DNA from: Conexibacter sp.
GTDB taxonomy: Bacteria > Actinomycetota > Thermoleophilia > Solirubrobacterales > Solirubrobacteraceae
Length of the DNA stretch: 11,258 bases
NCBI GenBank assembly: GCA_025964055.1
Contig: JAOPZP010000419.1
Span: forward strand, 1 to 11,258
Reading direction: 5' to 3'
Below, in pieces: positions 1-4,966 of this stretch. Numbering within the stretch: position 1 is the first letter of the stretch; every line of letters starts with the position of its first letter. The notes beneath the pieces are model-generated. The model was not told the origin of the DNA. It was given only the letters and a program-made list of their open reading frames with translations, and did no database searches. The position numbers and the translations under genes are program-made.

Positions 1-700
1 CCGCGGCGTGCGCGCCCGCCAGGTCGCTGTCGAGGCGGTCGCCCACGACGAGCGCCCGCGCGGTGCCCGGGCCGGCGCCGAGGCGGTCCAGGGCGGTGAC
101 GAACGGCTGGGCCGCGGGCTTGCCGGCGTTGACGCCGACGGCGCCCGTGGCGGCCTCGACGGCGGCGACCAGCGGGCCGGTGCCGGGCCACGGGCCGTCG
201 GGCATCGGGAACGTCTTGTCGCGCCCGGCGCTCAGCAGCTCGGCCCCGGAGAGGACCGCCTGGACGGCGCCGCGCAGGTCGGCGTAGTCGAACGCGTCGT
301 AGGCGGCGACCACGACGACGTCGGCCTCCGGGATGTCCAGCCCGTTGACGATCCGCACGCCGGCGTCGGCAACGTGGCGGTGGATGACCGGCGCGCCGAC
401 CACGTAGGCGGTGCGCCAGCGATCGGTCTCGGCGAGGACGTGCTGGACGGCGCCGCCCACGGTGACGACCTCCTCCAGCGACGCCCGGAACCCCAGGCCC
501 CAGAGCTTGCGCACGTACTCCTCGCCGGAGTGGCGCCCGTCGTTGGTGATGAAGGCGATCGACTTGCCCGCGGCGCGCAGCGCGGTGATCGCGTCCGCGG
601 CGCCCGGCGTCGGCTCGTCGCCGACCCAGACGCAGCCGTCGAGGTCGAGCAGGACGTGGTCGTAGCGCGCCATCAGCGGCGCGAGCCGCACGTCGCTCAC
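1..700 (-). CDS. HAD-superfamily subfamily IIA phosphatase (NagD-like), 3' end cut by window edge
   Basis: Cytoplasmic HAD hydrolase of the NagD/phosphoglycolate phosphatase-like IIA group, expected to dephosphorylate a small sugar- or nucleotide-phosphate; the substrate cannot be deduced. Reading 233 residues from the GTG at 700: motif I is LDLDGCVW (nucleophile D19, D21), motif II is ITND (T52, with Asp where TNN is more usual), the motif III lysine is K194 in NAGKPAAQPF, and motif IV is GDRLDSD (D221, D226). The C2-type cap lies between motifs II and III. Family members usually run about 250-280 residues, so only the last few dozen codons are missing. The start is chosen because GTG 700-698 overlaps the TGA of the upstream GNAT gene in a GTGA, implying translational coupling; an in-frame ATG at 673 (MARYDHVLLDLDG) is the alternative. 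Family confident, substrate unknown. Confidence 0.9.
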   Translation of the reverse strand, partial: MSDVRLAPLMARYDHVLLDLDGCVWVGDEPTPGAADAITALRAAGKSIAFITNDGRHSGEEYVRKLWGLGFRASLEEVVTVGGAVQHVLAETDRWRTAYVVGAPVIHRHVADAGVRIVNGLDIPEADVVVVAAYDAFDYADLRGAVQAVLSGAELLSAGRDKTFPMPDGPWPGTGPLVAAVEAATGAVGVNAGKPAAQPFVTALDRLGAGPGTARALVVGDRLDSDLAGAHAA

Positions 701-1191
701 GATGCGGCGTGGATCTCGTACACCTTGCGGTCGCCCTCGTCGGCGGCCAGGCGCATGCCGGCGGCCAGCAGGACGCGCTGGGAGGCGAGGTTGACCAGGT
801 CGGTGTCGGCGTGGACCGTCCGGATCTCGGGCTGCTGCAGCGCCCACTCCAGCAGCGCGGCGAGCGCCTCACGGGCGAAGCCGCGCTGGCGCGCGACCGG
901 GACGATCCCGAAGCCGATGCTGACCTCGCCGAGGTCGTCGGGCGGGGCATGGAAGCCGATGCCGCCGATCACCAGGTCCTCGTCGCGCATGAGCACCTGG
1001 AAGTGGCCGAACGGGCCGCGCTCCACGCCGTGCTTGACCAGGTCGGCCTGCATCGCGACCGAGACGAGCGTGCCGTCGAGCGGATAGCCGTCGGCCCAGC
1101 GCTGGCCGTCGGAGGGGCGGCCGTCGAGCAGATCCTGCATCCCCGCCGGCGAGAGCGGACGAAGACGCAGGCGAGGGGTGGTCAGCTCCAC
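697..1191 (-). CDS. GNAT-family N-acetyltransferase (RimJ/RimL type)
   Basis: Transfers an acetyl group from acetyl-CoA to an amine; the acceptor is unknown. About 164 residues, usual for Acetyltransf_3 proteins. The opening VELTTPRLRLRPLSPAG is the typical first strand and helix of the RimJ/RimL group. The acetyl-CoA pyrophosphate loop is VARQRGFAREAL (residues 99-110), preceded by the strand GEVSIGFGIVP, and the C-terminal motif B is NLASQRVLLAAGMRL (134-148). It lies 38 bp after the SRAP gene and its stop overlaps the HAD start by 4 bp, so it is probably in the same operon. Start choice: GTG 1191 sits 1 base after the +1 predicted from a TAGTGT -10 hexamer, suggesting a leaderless internal transcript; an in-frame GTG at 1197 is possible. 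The open frame continues far upstream, but that part is the SRAP gene read out of frame. Confidence 0.88.
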   Translation of the reverse strand: MELTTPRLRLRPLSPAGMQDLLDGRPSDGQRWADGYPLDGTLVSVAMQADLVKHGVERGPFGHFQVLMRDEDLVIGGIGFHAPPDDLGEVSIGFGIVPVARQRGFAREALAALLEWALQQPEIRTVHADTDLVNLASQRVLLAAGMRLAADEGDRKVYEIHAAS

Positions 1192-1198
1192 GACCACG

Positions 1199-1204
1199 AC
1201 ACTA
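1199..1204 (-). promoter_or_regulatory. Putative -10 hexamer TAGTGT for the GNAT gene
   Basis: Reading the minus strand, TAGTGT fits the TANNNT actinobacterial -10 pattern and predicts transcription from about 1192, directly before the GTG at 1191. No -35 is recognisable. It lies in the short gap after the SRAP stop, so it would be an internal, leaderless promoter within the operon. The 11-mer CACGACACTAG (plus strand 1195-1205) also occurs at the edge of the palindrome at 3856-3903. Prediction only. Confidence 0.35.
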
Positions 1205-1229
1205 GCCGCTCGGCCGGGCGCCGAGCCGA

Positions 1230-1976
1230 TCAGAACAGGGTCGGCCCGGAATCGGCGGCGTCCGGCTCCGACACGGCCTCGGATCCGGGCTCCGCGGCCG
1301 GCTCGGGGTCTGCGAGGCAGTCCGGACCGTCGTAGCGCGCATCGCTCACCGCGAAGCCGACGGGCCGCTTGGCCGTCAGCGCGTCCGGCAGCGGGGCGAG
1401 CAGGCCGGTGACGAGCTCCCGCGGCGTCGCGTGGTCCAGCCAGGCCTCCTCGGCGTCCTGGTCGGGCAGGATCACCGGCATCCGGTCGTGGATGTCGCGC
1501 AGCAGGTCGTTGGCCTCGGTCGTGACGATCGTGCAGGTCCGCAGGACCTCGTCGCCGGCGCCGTGCCAGATCGCCCACAGACCGGCGAAGGCGAAGGGCG
1601 CGCCGTCGGCGCGGGTGATGTGGAACGGCTGCTTGCGCTTGGAGGCGGCGCGCGCCTGCCATTCGTAGAAGCCGTCTGCCGGGATCAGGCAGCGCCGGGT
1701 CTTCAGCGCGTCGCGGTAGGCGGGCTTCTCGGTCACCGTCTCGGCCCGCGCGTTGATCATCTTGAACCCCGTCTTGGGGTCCTTGGCCCAGTGGGGCACG
1801 AGGCCCCAGCGCAGCAGCTCCCCGCGGGCCTCGCCCTCCTTGGAGGTCGTGACCGCGGCGACGTCGTCGCCGGGCGCGACGTTGAACCGCTGCCGGAGCT
1901 CGACCGACTCGCCCAGGGCGAAGCGGGCCCGCAGCTCGTTCTGGGCCGGGTTGGCGAGCGAGTAGCGCCCGCACAT
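1230..1976 (-). CDS. yedK: SRAP (SOS response-associated peptidase) family protein, YedK/HMCES-like
   Basis: SRAP proteins bind single-stranded DNA at abasic sites and form a thiazolidine crosslink through the N-terminal cysteine, shielding the lesion. All expected residues are present in the 248 aa: C2 in MCGRYS (exposed after Met removal), N32 in FNVAPG, N75 and E79 in INARAE, GFYEW at 102-106 with E105, and H163 in DIHDRMPVIL. The first ~210 residues form the domain; beyond it is a ~38-residue Asp/Glu/Pro/Ser-rich tail with no recognisable fold, ending SGPTLF. Start: ATG 1976, preceded by GGGAAG with 5-base spacing. The upstream gene ends only 2 bases before the start, so the two are co-transcribed. 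I saw no LexA-type operator upstream of the operon, so SOS control is not supported here. Confidence 0.95.
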   Translation of the reverse strand: MCGRYSLANPAQNELRARFALGESVELRQRFNVAPGDDVAAVTTSKEGEARGELLRWGLVPHWAKDPKTGFKMINARAETVTEKPAYRDALKTRRCLIPADGFYEWQARAASKRKQPFHITRADGAPFAFAGLWAIWHGAGDEVLRTCTIVTTEANDLLRDIHDRMPVILPDQDAEEAWLDHATPRELVTGLLAPLPDALTAKRPVGFAVSDARYDGPDCLADPEPAAEPGSEAVSEPDAADSGPTLF

Positions 1977-1978
1977 GG

Positions 1979-2593
1979 CTACTTCCCGGGTCCGGCGGCC
2001 CGCGCCGCCTTCGCGCGACCCTGGCGGCGGCGCCCCAGGACGGCGAGGACGACGAGCGCGACGATCACGATGAGGATGCCGATCCAGACCGAGGTGAGCA
2101 GGCTCAGGCCACCGAACGGCAGGCCGATGAGCTGCGCGATCCCGGTGCCGACGAGCACGAGCGCGACGATCAGCCCGAGGACGATCGCGATGCCGCGCGC
2201 GCGCATCAGCATGCTGGCGTTGCCCGACGGCGCGACGAGCGCCATGAAGCGCAGCAGCATGAGCTGGCGGTTGGACGGCGGTGCCTGCCCGAGGCGCTCG
2301 ACCGCGGCCTTGAGGTCGTCGGGGCGGCGCTCGGCGAGCGCCAGCGAGGCGTCGGCCATGCGGCGCAGCGCCATCCGCTCCTGGGGGCGGGCCGCAGCGA
2401 GGGCCTGGCGGAAGTGCTCGCGCGACGCCTTGGCGTCGTAGCGCTCGGCGGCGCGGGCGCCGAGGATGGCCTGCGCGGCCGCCTTGAACTTCTGCTCGCG
2501 GGCGAGCTCCTCGTCGGAGCGGGTCTCGAGCTGCTGCATCGCAGCGAGCCCACCTTGCTGCTGCATCCGGATCTGGCGCTGCTTGGGCGGCAT
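1979..2593 (-). CDS. Hypothetical protein with two C-terminal membrane helices
   Basis: Not recognised. The 204-residue protein has a charged, helical, soluble N-terminal part (about 1-125). It opens with a Gln-rich stretch (KQRQIRMQQQ) and contains Ala/Arg/Glu helices resembling degenerate TPR-like hairpins (for example YDAKASREHFRQALAAA). Two hydrophobic segments follow at roughly 134-153 and 163-186, then a basic tail (GRRRQGRAKAARAAGPGK). This predicts a cytoplasmic N-domain and a cytoplasmic positive C-terminus around a two-helix hairpin. The start is ATG 2593 (MPPKQRQ) because a TAGGCT hexamer at 2607-2602 places the transcript start 2 bases before it; the frame stays open 16 codons further upstream. 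It heads the minus-strand operon with SRAP, GNAT and HAD. Confidence 0.8.
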   Translation of the reverse strand: MPPKQRQIRMQQQGGLAAMQQLETRSDEELAREQKFKAAAQAILGARAAERYDAKASREHFRQALAAARPQERMALRRMADASLALAERRPDDLKAAVERLGQAPPSNRQLMLLRFMALVAPSGNASMLMRARGIAIVLGLIVALVLVGTGIAQLIGLPFGGLSLLTSVWIGILIVIVALVVLAVLGRRRQGRAKAARAAGPGK

Positions 2594-2601
2594 GTCACGC
2601 A

Positions 2602-2607
2602 AGCCTA
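2602..2607 (-). promoter_or_regulatory. Putative -10 hexamer TAGGCT of the membrane protein/SRAP/GNAT/HAD operon
   Basis: On the minus strand TAGGCT is followed by six bases, then AC and the ATG at 2593, giving a predicted 2-nt leader. The same geometry recurs upstream of 4967 and, within 2 bases, 3840. No -35 is evident. Confidence rests on the repeated spacing rather than on any single site. Confidence 0.5.
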
Positions 2608-2614
2608 TCGACAG

Positions 2615-2620
2615 CAGGCT
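2615..2620 (+). promoter_or_regulatory. Weak -10-like hexamer CAGGCT for the secreted hypothetical gene
   Basis: CAGGCT differs from TAGGCT at the first base. It predicts a transcript start at 2627, two bases before an in-frame GTG at 2629, mirroring the divergent operon, whose -10 lies within 8 bp on the other strand. The weak first base and the uncertain start of the gene keep confidence low. Confidence 0.25.
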
Positions 2621-2661
2621 TTCCCACCGTGGCCGTCGCACGTGGAAGGATGTCGCGCTCG

Positions 2662-3057
2662 ATGCTCCGCCGCTTCACGCTCCTCATCTGTCTCTTCGCC
2701 CTCGCGGCGCCGATCGCCGCGCATGCGCAGGACTCGCCGTTCGCGCCGCTGCCCCCGGCCCAGACCGCGCCCGATCCGGTGCCGACGGCGACGTCGTCGT
2801 CGAGCTCCAGCGACGGCGGTGGCCTCGCCGGCTGGCAGACGACGCTCATCGTCGTCGCCGGCGGGATCCTGCTGCTCGGGATCGCCTGGGCGATCGTCGC
2901 CGACGCCCGCAGCGTCGCGCCGACCGGCGACGAGCCGGAGACCAAGGCGGAGTCCAAGGCGCGCCAGGAGGCCGACCTCAAGCGGCGCAAGGCGCGCAAC
3001 CGCGCCGCGGCCAAGCGGTCGCGGGACGCGCGCAAGAAGAACCGACCCCGGGCGTAG
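2662..3057 (+). CDS. Small hypothetical protein: signal peptide, Pro/Ser linker, membrane helix, basic tail
   Basis: Function unknown. From ATG 2662 the 131-residue product begins MLRRFTLLICLFALAAPIAAHAQ, a standard Sec signal peptide with likely cleavage after AHA. A short Pro/Ser linker follows (DSPFAPLPPAQ to a run of six Ser), then a transmembrane segment (TTLIVVAGGILLLGIAWAIV, about residues 59-78). The very basic tail contains KRRKARNRAAAKRSRDARKK. If the leader is cleaved, this is a type I membrane protein with a small exterior part and a positively charged cytoplasmic tail able to contact acidic partners or nucleic acid. Start is uncertain: ATG 2650 and GTG 2629 are in frame. GGAAGG at 2644-2649 is 12 bases from ATG 2662, while a CAGGCT element would suit a leaderless GTG 2629. 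It diverges from the operon at 2593 and converges on the next gene with a 9-bp gap. Confidence 0.72.
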   Translation: MLRRFTLLICLFALAAPIAAHAQDSPFAPLPPAQTAPDPVPTATSSSSSSDGGGLAGWQTTLIVVAGGILLLGIAWAIVADARSVAPTGDEPETKAESKARQEADLKRRKARNRAAAKRSRDARKKNRPRA

Positions 3058-3066
3058 GCGCCCACC

Positions 3067-3840
3067 TCAGCGCGTCGCGTCGGTCCCAGCGACGTAGCCG
3101 GTGCCGAGCGCCGCGCCGGTCGCGGCCAGGCACGCGCGCTCCAGCCGGACGAACACGAGCGCCACGCCGCGCTCGCCCTGGGCGGGCGTGTTGCGGCACC
3201 AGGTATAGGCGTAGGTGTCGAAGTTCAGCGCGGCCACGAAGGCGTGGCCGAGCTCGGCGACGTTCGCGCCTCGGGTGTCGACGATGTGCTTCTTGATCGC
3301 CACGCAGTCGTAGCGACCGATGTGCTTGGTCAGGACGCGGTCGTCTGGGATCGCGGTCTTGGACTTCAGGATCGGGCCGCAGGCGGTGGAGACGATGGGG
3401 CCGTCGAGCTCGCCCGCCCTCGCGCGGGCGCGCGCGTCACTCGTGATGCGCCGCTCGACGACGCCGACCAGCGCCTTCCGGGCGGCCAGCCGCTGCGCGT
3501 CGGTGGCGCCCGGCGGCGGGCGCAGCGCGGGCGCGGCGCCGTGGCGGGGCTTCTGGCGCAGGGCGATCTTGGCGCGCAGCGCCGCGACGCGCTGGGCGGT
3601 CGCGGTGCGCTCGCGGGCCTGGCGGTCGCTCCGGTCGCCGGCGGCGACCACGACGAACGCGGCGATGGCCACCGCGACCAGCGCGCCGGCCGCCCCCGCG
3701 ATCAGCCGCCGGCGCCGGCGGACGGTGCGCGGCATGGCGAAGTAGGACCCCCGGCAGTGGGGGCAGCGCTCGAACCGCGTGCGCCCTTCCTTCCCGCAAG
3801 TGGGGCAGATGCGAGGGGGCGGCGGCTCGGCGTCGGGCAC
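3067..3840 (-). CDS. Zinc-ribbon single-pass membrane protein with Cys-containing extracytoplasmic domain
   Basis: Unrecognised family. From GTG 3840 the 257 residues show an N-terminal zinc ribbon (CPTC at 12-15 and CPHC at 26-29) and a basic stretch (RTVRRRRR) before one membrane helix (about 46-67, LIAGAAGALVAVAIAAFVVVA). A charged, probably helical stalk follows (70-145), then a C-terminal domain (about 146-257) with four cysteines at 154, 179, 215 and 237, suggesting two disulfides outside the membrane. The positive-inside rule puts the zinc ribbon in the cytoplasm. Start: GTG 3840 lies 4 bases after the +1 predicted from TAGGCT at 3856-3851. The open frame runs upstream through the palindrome at 3856-3903, but that reading is probably noncoding. 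The architecture suggests a sensor or scaffold; no enzymatic motif is visible. Confidence 0.78.
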   Translation of the reverse strand: MPDAEPPPPRICPTCGKEGRTRFERCPHCRGSYFAMPRTVRRRRRLIAGAAGALVAVAIAAFVVVAAGDRSDRQARERTATAQRVAALRAKIALRQKPRHGAAPALRPPPGATDAQRLAARKALVGVVERRITSDARARARAGELDGPIVSTACGPILKSKTAIPDDRVLTKHIGRYDCVAIKKHIVDTRGANVAELGHAFVAALNFDTYAYTWCRNTPAQGERGVALVFVRLERACLAATGAALGTGYVAGTDATR

Positions 3841-3850
3841 GGCCCTGACC

Positions 3851-3856
3851 AGCCTA
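3851..3856 (-). promoter_or_regulatory. Putative -10 hexamer TAGGCT of the zinc-ribbon gene
   Basis: On the minus strand TAGGCT at 3856-3851 predicts a transcript start near 3844, four bases before the GTG at 3840. Its first T is also the outermost base of the adjoining palindrome, so anything binding the palindrome would cover the -35 region and touch the -10. Confidence 0.5.
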
Positions 3857-3903
3857 GTGTCGTGATTCGGAAATTCGCGGGCGAATTCCCGACTCACGAC
3901 ACT
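3856..3903. repeat. 48-bp near-perfect palindrome with AT-rich core
   Basis: Two 22-nt arms (3856-3877 and 3882-3903) flank a 4-nt centre (CGGG). The arms match as inverted repeats at 20 of 22 positions. Both arms carry AGTGTCGTGA at the outside and AATTCG at the inside, and the right arm contains an EcoRI site (GAATTC, 3883-3888). The A/T content is much higher than in the surroundings. It covers the -35 region of the predicted zinc-ribbon promoter and could be a large operator, a cruciform or attenuator hairpin, or a copy of a dispersed palindromic repeat. It is not followed by a T-run, so an intrinsic terminator is less likely. Confidence 0.85.
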
Positions 3904-4004
3904 CGACCGCCGGCTGGCCGACCGGCGCTGCGCGCGTCGACCGACGCGAGTTTCGCGTCCGACAGCCGCAGGGGATGGGTGCAACCGATGCCCTCCGGCG
4001 GCGT

Positions 4005-4030
4005 ACCTAGGCTCCAAGCGCGCAACCTAG
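4005..4030. repeat. Direct repeat ACCTAG spaced by 20 bp, including a TAGGCT hexamer
   Basis: ACCTAG occurs at 4005-4010 and 4025-4030, two helical turns apart. The first copy continues into TAGGCT (4008-4013, plus strand), and the second reads TAGGTT on the minus strand (4029-4024). These could be paired binding sites for a regulator or overlapping divergent -10 elements. If the plus-strand hexamer is active, the glycosidase mRNA would have a leader of about 120 nt. Short motif, so chance is not excluded. Confidence 0.35.
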
Positions 4031-4139
4031 CCGCCAGGAGGGGGCGCGACGGCCACTGCGAACCTCAGACTTCGCGGCAAGCGGCCGATCACACCATCAC
4101 AAGACCTTTACCTCGAGCTTCGTCGCACCCCTCACCCTG

Positions 4140-4934
4140 ATGCCACGCGCCATGGCCACCGCCCGCCCCCGCATGACGCAGCTGCTGCCGCCGCCGCCGA
4201 AGCTCCGGCACCTGCGCCGGGAGCGCCTGCGCCTCGGCGACGGACTGCGCACCACGCTCTACGTCGCCCGCTACGACCTGCGGCGCACCGACGTCCGCGT
4301 CGTCCGGCTGCCGCAGCCGATGCCGCTGGAGGCCTACTGCCGCGCCAACGGCTTCGACGAGGCCGTCGTCGGCGGCTTCTACCAGCGCCCCGAGCTGACG
4401 CCGCTGGGCGAGCTGCGCACGGGCGGCGTCGTGCGCCGTCATGTCCCGTTCGCCGCGCCGCACGGCCACCTGCGCGCCTGCCTCATCACGGGCGGCGCCG
4501 CGCCCGTGATCGCCCATCGCAGCGAGCTGCCCGCCGAGCCCGTCGGCGACCTGCTGCAGGCCGGACCGCTCCTGGTCCGCGGCGGCGTGCCGGTCCGCGA
4601 CGACGTCGAGGGCTTCTCGGCCGGCTCGCACCAGTTCGACTCCGACATCACGGCCGGCCGCTACCCCCGGGCGGCGATCGGCCTGACCCGCCGCGGCGAG
4701 ATGCTCGCCGTGGCGTGCGACGGCCGCGCCGACGACGAGGCCGGCCTCACCATGGCCGAGCTCGCCGAGGCGATGGCCGCGCTGGGCGCCGTGCAGGCGA
4801 TGAACCTCGACGGCGGCGGCTCGACCTCGCTGATCTGCGGCGGCCGGCTGCGCAACGTCCCGCGCGAGGCGCACGGCATCGCGCTGGCCGGCGGGCGCAC
4901 CGTGCCGACCGCGATCGTCTTCCGCAAGCGCTGA
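4140..4934 (+). CDS. Phosphodiester glycosidase (NAGPA/DUF2233-like) domain protein
   Basis: Belongs to the fold of the N-acetylglucosamine-1-phosphodiester alpha-N-acetylglucosaminidase catalytic domain, which cleaves sugar-phosphodiester bonds in cell-wall or glycan substrates. Family landmarks in the 264 residues: AVVGGFYQ (76-82), LLQAGPLLVRGG (138-149), YPRAAIGLTRRG (175-186) and the hallmark MNLDGGGSTSLI (221-232), ending near VPTAIVF. The substrate is unknown. No signal peptide or membrane helix is visible from any in-frame start (ATG 4140, 4152, 4173), which is odd because many relatives are secreted. The N-terminus is short and basic/proline-rich (QLLPPPPKLRHLRRERLRLG). No Shine-Dalgarno precedes any of these starts, so 4140 is provisional. 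The HTH_42 gene follows after 32 bp with its own predicted promoter. Confidence 0.85.
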   Translation: MPRAMATARPRMTQLLPPPPKLRHLRRERLRLGDGLRTTLYVARYDLRRTDVRVVRLPQPMPLEAYCRANGFDEAVVGGFYQRPELTPLGELRTGGVVRRHVPFAAPHGHLRACLITGGAAPVIAHRSELPAEPVGDLLQAGPLLVRGGVPVRDDVEGFSAGSHQFDSDITAGRYPRAAIGLTRRGEMLAVACDGRADDEAGLTMAELAEAMAALGAVQAMNLDGGGSTSLICGGRLRNVPREAHGIALAGGRTVPTAIVFRKR

Positions 4935-4952
4935 GCCGGACGGCGCCGGCGC

Positions 4953-4958
4953 TAGGCT
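4953..4958 (+). promoter_or_regulatory. Putative -10 hexamer TAGGCT of the HTH_42 gene
   Basis: TAGGCT followed by six bases predicts a transcript start at 4965, two bases before ATG 4967. It sits in the loop of a 7-bp inverted repeat (GGCGCCG 4942-4948, CGGCGCC 4959-4965), which may be an operator or merely a by-product of high GC. Confidence 0.5.
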
Positions 4959-4966
4959 CGGCGCCC

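Larger units (their letters stand above)
3841..4139. other. Divergent intergenic region between the zinc-ribbon gene and the phosphodiester glycosidase gene
   Basis: About 300 bp without a convincing gene. It holds the 48-bp palindrome (3856-3903) and a minus-strand TAGGCT (3856-3851). It also has a direct repeat ACCTAG at 4005-4010 and 4025-4030, 20 bp apart, and a plus-strand TAGGCT at 4008-4013 inside the first copy. A strong Shine-Dalgarno-like AGGAGGGGG at 4036-4044 has no start codon within the next 15 bases. Composition is less extreme than in the flanking genes. No tRNA-like or riboswitch-like fold was recognised by eye. Confidence 0.6.

Noticed and set aside
8..1087. Plus-strand open frame opposite the HAD and GNAT genes
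   Set aside because: The minus strand shows clear HAD and GNAT motifs joined by a 4-bp overlap; the plus-strand translation is low-complexity Ala/Gly/Arg/Asp.
1192..1974. A 425-residue GNAT fusion protein reading through the SRAP gene
   Set aside because: The extra N-terminal part is the SRAP gene in another frame, is Arg/Ala-rich and has no domain. A GNAT start at 1191 gives a normal family length.
2960..3050. bZIP-like basic region in the tail of the small membrane protein (KRRKARNRAAAKRSRDARKK)
   Set aside because: It resembles a bZIP basic region only by composition. No leucine zipper follows, and a membrane helix precedes it.
3841..4017. Upstream extension of the zinc-ribbon protein through the palindrome
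   Set aside because: Both strands of the palindrome translate to similar short peptides, as expected of a palindrome. A start at 3840 fits the promoter geometry, and the extension adds no domain.
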